In this document: piece after piece, positions 9,790 through 18,328 of the stretch
Position numbering within the stretch: position 1 is the stretch's first letter
Layout of the letters: every line of letters begins with the position of its first letter
Assembly (NCBI GenBank): GCA_903929815.1
Contig: CAIYWD010000142.1
Location: 1 to 34,393 of the forward strand
Source: an uncultured beta proteobacterium
GTDB taxonomy: Bacteria > Pseudomonadota > Gammaproteobacteria > Burkholderiales > Burkholderiaceae_C
DNA: 34,393 bases
Direction: 5' to 3'
Notes under the pieces: generated by a model
Database searches by the model: none
What the model saw: only the letters and a program-made list of their open reading frames with translations
What the model was told of the DNA's origin: nothing
Made by a program: the position numbers and the translations under genes

Positions 9790-10335
9790 TTAGAGCGATT
9801 CAATGGTGTGATTCATGTTGGTGTAAATGCAAATCTCCGCGGCAATTTCAAGGGATTTTTTAACTATTTCCGCCGCAGACAAGTTGGTGTGGTTAAGCAA
9901 GGCAGTGGCAGCAGCCTGAGCGTAAGCGCCGCCTGAGCCAATGGCCACAATACCGTTTTCAGGTTCGAGAACATCGCCATTGCCGGTGATGATCAGTGAG
10001 GCCGAGATATCTGCCACCGCAAGCATGGCCTCTAGCCGACGCAACACGCGATCCGTTCGCCAATCTTTGGTAAGTTCAATGGCCGCCCGCTGCAAGTGCC
10101 CCTGGTGTTTTTCCAGCTTGGCCTCAAAACGCTCAAACAGTGTGAAGGCATCTGCCGTTGCCCCTGCAAAACCGGCTAACACTTTGCCGTGGTAGAGCCG
10201 ACGTACCTTGCGAGCCGTGCCTTTGACCACAATATTGCCCAGAGTGACCTGCCCATCGCCACCAATGGCCACCTGCATGGCCTCTGAAGATTGGCGGCGC
10301 ACACTGATGATGGTGGTTCCGTGAAATTGTTCCAT
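9790..10335 (-). CDS. hslV: HslV peptidase subunit
   Basis: [14 protein letters not shown]...[50 protein letters not shown]. Confidence 0.97.
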   Translation of the reverse strand: MEQFHGTTIISVRRQSSEAMQVAIGGDGQVTLGNIVVKGTARKVRRLYHGKVLAGFAGATADAFTLFERFEAKLEKHQGHLQRAAIELTKDWRTDRVLRRLEAMLAVADISASLIITGNGDVLEPENGIVAIGSGGAYAQAAATALLNHTNLSAAEIVKKSLEIAAEICIYTNMNHTIESL

Positions 10336-10347
10336 AAAAATCTTTCA

Positions 10348-12126
10348 TTACATCGTTCTAACAACAACTCGTGCATGTTCGCTGATGCCAATCAGGTTAA
10401 AAAATACTGCCACCAAACGTGCGACATCGATAAACTCAATGTGACAGCCCATGGCTTGCCCCATGGTAGCCCAATTGAGGATGCTACCGGCAGCCGAAAA
10501 ATCGACACGAATCAAATCGGAACAAGAGATGACCATGGTGTGGACGGTTTCGAAATGTTGCTCTGAAGGCAACAAGGTTTGCGCCATATCGCCTAACAGC
10601 TCGCCACCCAGATCAGCCTCAAGCAGTGGCACGGGATCAGGTTCAAGCAAGGATGCAACATGCCCATTTCCACTGACTGATGCCTGCCCTTGCAATGTCA
10701 AAACAGGTACACCAGGTACCAAAGATGTCATGGTCTCCATGTGACAGCAAAGCGCTTCACGCCATGGGGGGGGCGAAACCTCGAACGTCACACAATAATC
10801 AAGCGCTGCCAACTCGTAGTCATCTTGCATTTGCAACATTCGCAACATATCCAGTCGCAAGTACCACCAATGCGCTTCAATTTCATTATTTGACACCGGC
10901 GTAGCCAAACGCAGCAAATTCAGAAGTACGTGGACGGCCTCAAAATGCCATCTGTGCGTTTGTTCACACCACTGTGCCACCAGGTTCGCCAGGGACTGTG
11001 CTGCACTGGGCGCAATCTGAGTCAGGCCTGACCAGTCAATCACCATGACCGACGAATCCGATGCTGCTGCCTCACGCAACGATGCCAACGCCTGCATATC
11101 CAGCAAGGACGGACACTGCCACTGCATACACTGTTCTTGTACCGGAGTCTCCGCCACGGGTTGGCGAACATCTGAACCCTTGGCCCAGCGCTCTGGAATC
11201 GAAAACCACAAAGGAGCAGATTGCCCCCATCGCTGAGCGTAGTCAAGCGCCAGGGCATCAAACTTCGCACGCTGATCGGTGCATCGGTACAGGTCAAACA
11301 AGGCAGCAAACCAGATGTCTCCCACAACTGCATCACCGTCTGATCCCAAGGCTGCTCGCAAAACATCTTCAGCGCCAGCATCGTCGGCGTTGGCAAAGCG
11401 GATGGCTGCCTCTTCAAGCTCAGGATCAGACAGGACATCCTCAGCAGCCGACAGTGTAGAGGGTACGGCCAGGTTGAGATCAAAATCAGACGGAGGTGAG
11501 CGATCAACGTGCGAGTCTGTCTGAGAGTCTAAATATCTGGGGACAGTACTCACTGGTGCAGTGGGCCCCATCCTGGTGGGAACATCGTCCACATCTTCGT
11601 CTGGCTGAGTCAGGATGGTGGACGCAAACGAATCAAGCATCACCTGCGCAGTCGGTCTGGAACGCCAATCGTCAGAGCTTGACGATGTGCCGTCTGAAGA
11701 GGCAGTAGAAGCCGCAAGTACCGCAGGTGCGCTATCCGGATGACCTTTCCACCACTGTTTGGACATTTGCGCTTCAATTTCGTCAATTTTTTTCAGTGTT
11801 CCTGACCGATCATCATCCAGTTCAAAATAGTCCGTGGTGTTGCAAAATGCCTGCGCTACCATATCAGGGGTGATGCTTGAATCGTTGCGGCGCAACTGAC
11901 GCAAATAATCGAACTCTCGCTTGCGAATTTCATCATCATGGCGCTTGCGTTCCACCACATTTTTCAGTGCCTGCCGGTGATTGGTAGATATGGGATCGGA
12001 AGATGCCTCAGACCTCTCCACGGATTTTGTTTCAATTTTGTCCAGGTCAGCCCAATCTGTGGTTGGGTTGCGAACAAATTTGGCAACTTTGTGGAGGAGT
12101 CCCGGTGCTTGAACTGGGGTCGCCAT
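10348..12126 (-). CDS. STAS-domain-containing protein (592 aa), acidic low-complexity N-terminal half
   Basis: Two STAS-like segments (SSVMVIDWSGLTQIAPSAAQSLANLVAQW; TMVISCSDLIRVDFSAAGSILNWATMGQAMGCHIEFIDVARLVAVFFNLIGI); adjacent to hslV. Confidence 0.75.
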   Translation of the reverse strand: MATPVQAPGLLHKVAKFVRNPTTDWADLDKIETKSVERSEASSDPISTNHRQALKNVVERKRHDDEIRKREFDYLRQLRRNDSSITPDMVAQAFCNTTDYFELDDDRSGTLKKIDEIEAQMSKQWWKGHPDSAPAVLAASTASSDGTSSSSDDWRSRPTAQVMLDSFASTILTQPDEDVDDVPTRMGPTAPVSTVPRYLDSQTDSHVDRSPPSDFDLNLAVPSTLSAAEDVLSDPELEEAAIRFANADDAGAEDVLRAALGSDGDAVVGDIWFAALFDLYRCTDQRAKFDALALDYAQRWGQSAPLWFSIPERWAKGSDVRQPVAETPVQEQCMQWQCPSLLDMQALASLREAAASDSSVMVIDWSGLTQIAPSAAQSLANLVAQWCEQTHRWHFEAVHVLLNLLRLATPVSNNEIEAHWWYLRLDMLRMLQMQDDYELAALDYCVTFEVSPPPWREALCCHMETMTSLVPGVPVLTLQGQASVSGNGHVASLLEPDPVPLLEADLGGELLGDMAQTLLPSEQHFETVHTMVISCSDLIRVDFSAAGSILNWATMGQAMGCHIEFIDVARLVAVFFNLIGISEHARVVVRTM

Positions 12127-12207
12127 GGTAGAGACTGGATTCCTTGAAAAGACAAACGCCGCAAAAATCGTTCTGACGAATCACGGATTCATGGTGCCTG
12201 GCTAGTC

Positions 12208-12234
12208 GTCCGTTTCACCAAAATGGTGATATGA
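12208..12234. repeat. 27 bp palindrome-containing repeat, copy 1 (downstream of DksA-like gene)
   Basis: GTCCGTTTCACCAAAATGGTGATATGA; one mismatch to 14524-14550. Confidence 0.85.
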
Positions 12235-12261
12235 CATCCTTTTGATGAAACAAACGACGGG

Positions 12262-13137
12262 TCAGTCACCAAACATTTTTTGTTTGAGTTCGCGGCGCTG
12301 TTGTGCTTCTAGCGAAAGGTGTGCGGTAGGCCTGGCCAGCAATCGACCTACACCAATATTTTCACCGGTCTCTTCACAAAAACCATAAGTACCAGCATCT
12401 ACACTGGCAATGGATTGATCAATTTTTTTCAACAACTTGCGCTCACGATCACGCGTGCGCAACTCCAGTGCGTGTTCTTCTTCAATGGTCGCTCTGTCAG
12501 TGGGATCAGGAACGATCACGGTTTCTTCACGCAGATGTTCGGATGTCTCACCGGCGTTGCTGAGCATGTCAGTTTTTAGCTTGACGAGTTTGAGACGGAA
12601 AAAAGCCAACTGGGTATCGTTCATGTACTCATCGTCTGGCATGGCCAAAACATCAGCGTCTGTCAAATCCTGCACCGGCTTTTTCTTCCAGTTGTGGGCT
12701 AGTTTGTTGTCTTTTTTGATCATGCCTACCATGGGTGGGGTGATAGGCTCAAGGGATGTCATCCGGGTAAAACTGGCCTTGGCAGCATTGGAAGCCACCG
12801 ACTGCGCCATAGAGGGAACCGTCAATTGCACCAGACGCGAAGAGGGACGAGCCGAGCGGACAAGAACATGAGGAACAGGCACATCGGGCAACGTCACGCT
12901 TTTGGGGGCAACGTCAGGCAATGGCGCAGGGACAGGGACAGGGACAGGAATAGGAACAGTTTCCAATTTGGGTTTTCGCCTTGCTTTTTCATCGGATACA
13001 TCTGCAAGAGGATGGGCAGAGACACTGTCTGGCTGGATGGCATCTGGCAATTTGGTGGCAGCTTTTCTCACTTTGAGGGTGGATGATGATGGCACTTCAG
13101 TCTTTGATTCGGTCATTTTGGTAGCAATTTTTTTCAC
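12262..13137 (-). CDS. dksA: DksA/TraR-family RNA polymerase-binding protein with a Pro/Val-rich N-terminal extension
   Basis: YGFCEETGENIGVGRLLARPTAHLSLEAQQRRELKQKMFGD; N-terminal PIPVPVPVPAPLPDV tract. Confidence 0.85.
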   Translation of the reverse strand: MKKIATKMTESKTEVPSSSTLKVRKAATKLPDAIQPDSVSAHPLADVSDEKARRKPKLETVPIPVPVPVPAPLPDVAPKSVTLPDVPVPHVLVRSARPSSRLVQLTVPSMAQSVASNAAKASFTRMTSLEPITPPMVGMIKKDNKLAHNWKKKPVQDLTDADVLAMPDDEYMNDTQLAFFRLKLVKLKTDMLSNAGETSEHLREETVIVPDPTDRATIEEEHALELRTRDRERKLLKKIDQSIASVDAGTYGFCEETGENIGVGRLLARPTAHLSLEAQQRRELKQKMFGD

Positions 13138-13297
13138 AGTGGATCTCCTGACAGATATGTGGAGGGTTTGTTATGTCAAAAGTCAAACGTCATCACAGTC
13201 AGCATCTCGGCTTTAGCATTCAAACATGGAACGAAGCTGTGACGAAGCTGTTGGAAAAGTGCGAGTGTAACGATACCCAGGGCGTTTCAGGCCAGGA

Positions 13298-14479
13298 TCA
13301 TTGACGCATAACCACTAACCCCTTGAGGTATTCTCCCTCGGGAAACGTAAGCGTCATGGGGTGGTCCGGCGCTGCACCCATGCGCTGAAGGATAAACGCA
13401 TCCACCCCCGCATCGCAGCCCGCCGATGCCACAATTTTATGAAACAAATCAGCACTGATGCCACCAGAGCAACTATAGGTGAACAGCACACCACCGGGTT
13501 CGAGCAGCATCAAGGCCAGCCGATTGATGTCTTTGTAGGCACGAGCAGCCCGCTCGGCATGCACCACAGTCGGTGCCAGTTTTGGCGGGTCCAGCACAAT
13601 GGCATCAAACCTTTGGCCATCTGCAAGAAACTTGCGCAAAGACGCATTCACATCCGCATCCATAAAAGTGGCACGATGCGCCGCAAAACCGTTCAATGCC
13701 ACATTGGCGGCCGCTTTTTCAAGCGCTGTGCCTGAGGAGTCAATGGACAAGACATGCGCAGCGCCACCTGTGAGCGCTGCAACGGTAAATCCGCCGGTGT
13801 AGCAGTAGCCATTGAGCACCCGATCAAACCCCAAACGACGAGTCTCCTCGGCAAAACGTTGACGACTGTCGCGCTGATCCAGGTAAAACCCGGTTTTATG
13901 GCCGTGGGCAATGTCAAGTGAGAGTTTCCAGTCGTGTTCTTCCAGCACCAGTTCTACATCGCCCTGACCTTGCAACCAGCCGGTGGACGCTGTTAAACCC
14001 TCCAGGGTGCGGCTGCTGGTGTCGCTTCGTTCATACAGATTAGTTAGGCCTGTGGTAGCCAACAGTGCATCGACAATCGTGTTTTTCCAGCGTTCTACAC
14101 CTGCTGACGTGAACTGTGCCACCAAGGTGTTGCCGTAACGATCCACGATCAAACCAGGCAGTTTGTCAGACTCGCCATGAATCAATCGCATGGCATTGCT
14201 TTTTATGTCAAATCGGCCTCTAGCCCTTATGGCTCTTGCGATGTTAGCTATGAAAAACGAATCATCTATGCGCTGTTCTTCAGAAAAACTCCACACGCGT
14301 GCGCGGATTTTGGAGTGTGGACTAAACGCCGCCCACGCCAGAAACAGGCCTTGATCAGACTCCACGCGAACGGTCTCACCCGCATCCGCAGAACCCCGAG
14401 CAATGGCCGATTCAAAAATCCAGGGATGACGGCGCAAAAGGGAACGCTCTTTGCCAGGACGCAAACGAATGGTTTTCAT
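13298..14479 (-). CDS. rlmI: class I SAM-dependent rRNA (cytosine-C5) methyltransferase, RlmI-type
   Basis: PUA-like N-terminus (RLRPGKERSLLRRHPWIFESAI), RLIHGESDKLPGLIVDRYG, LNGYCYTGGFTVAAL, DAIVLDPPKLAP, FTYSCSGGIS. Confidence 0.85.
   Translation of the reverse strand: MKTIRLRPGKERSLLRRHPWIFESAIARGSADAGETVRVESDQGLFLAWAAFSPHSKIRARVWSFSEEQRIDDSFFIANIARAIRARGRFDIKSNAMRLIHGESDKLPGLIVDRYGNTLVAQFTSAGVERWKNTIVDALLATTGLTNLYERSDTSSRTLEGLTASTGWLQGQGDVELVLEEHDWKLSLDIAHGHKTGFYLDQRDSRQRFAEETRRLGFDRVLNGYCYTGGFTVAALTGGAAHVLSIDSSGTALEKAAANVALNGFAAHRATFMDADVNASLRKFLADGQRFDAIVLDPPKLAPTVVHAERAARAYKDINRLALMLLEPGGVLFTYSCSGGISADLFHKIVASAGCDAGVDAFILQRMGAAPDHPMTLTFPEGEYLKGLVVMRQ
14209..14262 (+). repeat. dispersed ~55 bp repeat copy inside the rlmI-like gene
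   Basis: CAAATCGGCCTCTAGCCC...CTTGCGATGTTAGCTAT aligned to CAAATCGGCCTATAGCGC...CTTGCATAGTTAGCTAT (25758) with identical spacing. Confidence 0.6.
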
Positions 14480-14523
14480 CTATTCAGACCTCTTTGTAAC
14501 CACCATAAAAACATCATCGTGTA

Positions 14524-14550
14524 GTCCGTTTCACCAAAATGGTGACATGA
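14524..14550. repeat. 27 bp palindrome-containing repeat, copy 2 (downstream of FHA-like gene)
   Basis: GTCCGTTTCACCAAAATGGTGACATGA. Confidence 0.85.
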
Positions 14551-14560
14551 AAGAAAGGGT

Positions 14561-17500
14561 TCAATTGCAGTTCCAAAGGTTGAATGCCAGAGATTGATCG
14601 ACCATGCCAGACGTTGTTGCACCAGATTTGACAGGCACAACAACAGGTTCCGTGCGCAGCAACCCAAGTGCCGAAGGTGCCAGGCCGCCACGACCTGATT
14701 GCACCAAAGAGCTGCCACCGGTGATGTGGCACGGACTGCGCCACAATCCACCTGCGTCAATGACTTGAGTGCTTAACCCATTGAGGCTGCCAGAGATGTC
14801 AAGCGCCGGACTGGTCATCTGAACAGTGCCACTCACACCGGTTGGAGCTGCTGCTTGAATCACGTTAAAACCAAAAACGCCAGGTTGAAAGGTGTAAGGC
14901 GTTTGTCCACCCACAAACAAACTTCCGCCGATGGGCACCAGCATCTGGACATTCATGTCAACCATGCCGCCTTTTGCATCTGGTGCGGCGGTATTGGCCT
15001 GGATAAAGCCGGTGTTCATCAACAATGTGCTGGCGCTGATATTAATATTGCCACCATTGCCTGTTAGCCCTTTGACAGACGTGGTGATGTAGGAATTGTC
15101 CATTGTCATCACCTTGCCGCCCTGAATGCTAATAGAGCCACCATTACCCAAGTTGGCGCTGGTGGTGATGCTGCTGGGATCGAGAGACAGTGTGTCAATA
15201 AAATAAATGCAAACATTGCTTGCTGCACCATTACCGGTGGAAGCAGAAGTGATGGACGCATCCTTGAGCGTCATGATGGGTGCAGTGACTGTCAGCGTGG
15301 TTGGAACTATGCGTTCAGGATTGGCGACAGTGGCAAGGTTTGTAATAGAGAGTTTGCCGCCGTTGGAGAGTGTCACACTTTCGCTGGCCGTGACGCTAAC
15401 GCTACCGGGTTGTCCTGATGAACCCTCTCCAGCCCTGGCTCTGATATCGCTTCCAGATTGGTTACCACTTCCATCGACGAGCAAAGTTTTAGCATGCACC
15501 GTTACCGAACCAGCATTGCCAGTGCCATAGGTACTCGCACCAATCGCAGCGCCATTGAGTACCTTCAATTCATCGCTGACTGTCACATCGACAGTGCCAG
15601 CATTGCCGGTGCTGCCCGGATCGGAACTGCTGCCGACAGATGCACCGTTGTCCACGTATTGTCCATCGATGGTCATTGTTTTTGCATTGACCTTGACTGA
15701 CCCGGCATCTCCCTTGGAAAAGGTGCTCGATAAAATTATTCCATCCTTGAGTAATGTCAAGGCACCGCTGGCAGTCACTTCAATACTGCCAGCTTTGCCC
15801 GTGGAATAGGTACTAGAAGAAATTTGTCCACCGTTTAGTATATCCAAGGCATCATGCGTCATGATCTCAATATCGCCCGCTGTGCCGGTACTACCTGAAT
15901 CGGCATCTGTAAAAATACCGGTATTGAAACTACCCTGTCCATCGATAGTGATCACGCCAGCATTCACCTTGACCGAACCTGCATTGCCTGAATAGGTAGA
16001 TGAAGAAACAAAACCACCATTCAATATGTTCAAAGCGCCACTGACCACCATATTGATGGAGCCAGCGTTGCCAGCGCCTGGGGCAGCCAGACTACCAATA
16101 CCAGCCCAATCACCCCGTCCATCAACGGTGACCGTGGCAGCATTGATATGGACCGAACCGGCATGGCCAGACGAATAAGTGTTTGAAGTCATCAGACCAC
16201 CCTGAAGTACAACCAGCGCACCACTTGAAAATACATCAACATCGCCCGCTTTGCCGGTACTACCTTCCCTGGCATCGCTCGTAATACTAGAACCCTGTCC
16301 ATCAATGGAGATCATGCCAGCGTGAACCTTGATCGAACCGCCATTGCCAGACGAATACGTGACTGAAGAAATCTCTCCGCCTGCTTGCATTTCCAGCGTA
16401 TCACTTGCTGTTACGTTGACATTGCCGGCGTTACCGGTACCTGAAACGGCAGCGCTTCCAATACGGGTAAGGAAACTTTTTTCCTGCTGTCCATCAAGAG
16501 TGATTGTGGCAGCATGGATATTGACCGACCCGGCATGGCCAGAAGAATAGGTATTCGATGAAATCTCACCGCCCTGAAGCACTGCCAAAGTTTCGATTGC
16601 TGTCACATCAATATTGCCGGCATTACCTGATCCTGCAACTTGACTCACTATCCCCGAAATTGAATTGGGGTTGCCCATCCTGTCCATTCTGATAATCTTT
16701 GCATTGACTGTCACTGCACCTGCATCACCTTGCGAATAATTGACAGAGCCAATCTCTCCACCATTCACCAAAGTCACAACGCCCGTTGCCATCACTTCCA
16801 CAGGGCCTGCGCTGCCAGAAGCGTCAGTGCGTGCAATGCTGACAACCCCCATATCGCCTCCTTGTGCAACGTCTTTGGCATTCACACTCAGGTTTCCTGT
16901 ACTGACTGCAACACGACCCGCATGACCTTCACCCTCGGCATAAGAGCCGATCACGCCATTGACTATATTGATGTCACCATACGCTGGTAGCAAACTGCCC
17001 GTTAGTTCAACGTCACCCGGTGTTTGGCCAAAGGCAATCACACGGACATCACCGCCCTGTGTGCTGCTGATGCTGCTGTTATTGATTTCAATATCGCTAC
17101 CTACAACACTCATGGGATGTGATGTCCGAGTGGTCAATGATGCACCGTCCTGAAGACTAATTTTTGCCCGCGTCGTCTTCAAAAAACCAAACGCCTGCGG
17201 CGCAGCACTCGAAAAAGTACTTGCCTTTGCAGTATCCGCATAAAAATTCCCATTTGCAAACTTCAAATAATTGGCCGTGCTGACGTGAAACGCACCTGGC
17301 ACATCAATCGACGCGCCGGCCCCAAAAGTAACTCCAGCCGTGTTAATAAAAAAGAAACCCGGAGTACCGCTGACCGGTGTCAATTGCAGTTTCCCGTTGA
17401 TTTGCGATAGGCTGCCACCGGTCACTCGGCTAATAACATTGCCAATGCCAGCCGTATCTGTCGTGAAATGAGCAGATTGCCCACTCAAAATAGTAAAGCT

Positions 17501-17683
17501 TTCGAAGCTGTGAAACAAATTGTTGCCTGACAGTTTGCCATAAGTTTGCGGAATAAGAAAATTGGGACCTGCCAGCGTTCGTGCAGCTTGTCCCAAGCTG
17601 GCATCCGTCCTGATTTGAGCATAACCACCGACAGAAAAAAGAATGACCAGAACACCCAGACAGGTGACAGTGATTTTTTTCAT
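14561..17683 (-). CDS. filamentous haemagglutinin-type (two-partner secretion) exoprotein with tandem ~65 aa repeats
   Basis: Signal peptide MKKITVTCLGVLVILFSVGGYA; TPS domain features; repeats GGxISSxTYSSGxAGSVxVxAxxxTIDGQG; C-terminal SSLVQSGRGGLAPS. ATG at 17683 preferred over TTG at 17689. Confidence 0.88.
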   Translation of the reverse strand: MKKITVTCLGVLVILFSVGGYAQIRTDASLGQAARTLAGPNFLIPQTYGKLSGNNLFHSFESFTILSGQSAHFTTDTAGIGNVISRVTGGSLSQINGKLQLTPVSGTPGFFFINTAGVTFGAGASIDVPGAFHVSTANYLKFANGNFYADTAKASTFSSAAPQAFGFLKTTRAKISLQDGASLTTRTSHPMSVVGSDIEINNSSISSTQGGDVRVIAFGQTPGDVELTGSLLPAYGDINIVNGVIGSYAEGEGHAGRVAVSTGNLSVNAKDVAQGGDMGVVSIARTDASGSAGPVEVMATGVVTLVNGGEIGSVNYSQGDAGAVTVNAKIIRMDRMGNPNSISGIVSQVAGSGNAGNIDVTAIETLAVLQGGEISSNTYSSGHAGSVNIHAATITLDGQQEKSFLTRIGSAAVSGTGNAGNVNVTASDTLEMQAGGEISSVTYSSGNGGSIKVHAGMISIDGQGSSITSDAREGSTGKAGDVDVFSSGALVVLQGGLMTSNTYSSGHAGSVHINAATVTVDGRGDWAGIGSLAAPGAGNAGSINMVVSGALNILNGGFVSSSTYSGNAGSVKVNAGVITIDGQGSFNTGIFTDADSGSTGTAGDIEIMTHDALDILNGGQISSSTYSTGKAGSIEVTASGALTLLKDGIILSSTFSKGDAGSVKVNAKTMTIDGQYVDNGASVGSSSDPGSTGNAGTVDVTVSDELKVLNGAAIGASTYGTGNAGSVTVHAKTLLVDGSGNQSGSDIRARAGEGSSGQPGSVSVTASESVTLSNGGKLSITNLATVANPERIVPTTLTVTAPIMTLKDASITSASTGNGAASNVCIYFIDTLSLDPSSITTSANLGNGGSISIQGGKVMTMDNSYITTSVKGLTGNGGNINISASTLLMNTGFIQANTAAPDAKGGMVDMNVQMLVPIGGSLFVGGQTPYTFQPGVFGFNVIQAAAPTGVSGTVQMTSPALDISGSLNGLSTQVIDAGGLWRSPCHITGGSSLVQSGRGGLAPSALGLLRTEPVVVPVKSGATTSGMVDQSLAFNLWNCN

Positions 17684-17702
17684 AGCCAATTTCCAATCAA
17701 TG

Positions 17703-17872
17703 CTAAGGATATGGTCAATAATAAGTTCCGCATTTGGATCGTCAGATTTGGGCGCACTGCGTCGTTACAAATCGCTGATGTGGCTGGGCCACACCGCACG
17801 ATTTGCGCCTGGCATTGCATCCCAACTCTGACGGCCAAATGCACAACTTATTGTTGACACCATATCCTTAAG
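17703..17872 (+). mobile_element. MITE-like element, copy 2 (~170 bp)
   Basis: TIRs TAAGGATATGGTCAATAATAAGTTccGCATTTGG / CCAAATGCACAACTTATTGTTGACACCATATCCTTA; inner dyad ACAAATCG...CGATTTG. Confidence 0.9.
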
Positions 17873-17884
17873 GTAGTGCCATTG

Positions 17885-17906
17885 CCCCCTTTGAAAAAAA
17901 GGGGGG
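17885..17906. terminator. hairpin CCCCCTTTGAAAAAAAGGGGGG, terminator/REP-like
   Basis: Perfect CCCCCTTT/AAAGGGGG stem. Confidence 0.4.
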
Positions 17907-17939
17907 TAGGGGGAATTTGGATGTCGTACCCAAGCAAAG

Positions 17940-17961
17940 CCACATCACTTTGAAACGCACC
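17940..17961 (-). repeat. 22 bp dispersed motif copy (GGTGCGTTTCAAAGTGATGTGG)
   Basis: CCACATCACTTTGAAACGCACC; one mismatch to the reverse complement of 25681-25702. Confidence 0.8.
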
Positions 17962-18037
17962 CGATTTCGACAGCCTGGGCATCGTGCTGGGTTTATCCAT
18001 GCCACTCTACAATGTGATTTCACAATGCAAGGCCACT

Positions 18038-18325
18038 ATGCGACACCCCCTTCTATTCACACTCTCCCTGATTGGCTCAGGTCTGGTATTTTCCCAAACC
18101 CATGGGCCTGCGCCTGTTGCCTCCAACGCCGCAGGCAGCAACAGCAGCCATCCCATTGAAAAACGTACCGAACGTATTCGTGTGGAAGATGCCGACACCC
18201 GCATTGATGAGTTGCGGGTGGGTGGAGAAACCCAGGCCATCACGGTGCAACCCAAAAGCAGTATGCCAGCCTATCAGGTTGCGCCCAAAACAGGCGAGAG
18301 AAGCTGGAAAATTCTGGGTTTTTAA
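18038..18325 (+). CDS. DUF2782-like small exported protein upstream of thrB
   Basis: MRHPLLFTLSLIGSGLVFSQ signal; EKRTERIRVEDADTRIDELRVGGETQAITVQPK; the ORF is open from 17984 but ATG 18038 gives a signal peptide. Confidence 0.75.
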   Translation: MRHPLLFTLSLIGSGLVFSQTHGPAPVASNAAGSNSSHPIEKRTERIRVEDADTRIDELRVGGETQAITVQPKSSMPAYQVAPKTGERSWKILGF

Positions 18326-18328
18326 GCC

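Noticed and set aside
11061-11459. Plus-strand ORFs of 60-130 aa opposite the STAS gene (also 11279-11524, 10451-10744)
   Set aside because: Antisense to a strong coding ORF, with low-complexity compositional translations and no recognisable domain; likely shadow ORFs.
14561-17683. Possibility that the repeats in the FHA gene are a CRISPR array
   Set aside because: The repeats are diverged, ~190-200 bp in period and preserve one long reading frame with beta-helix-like protein repeats.
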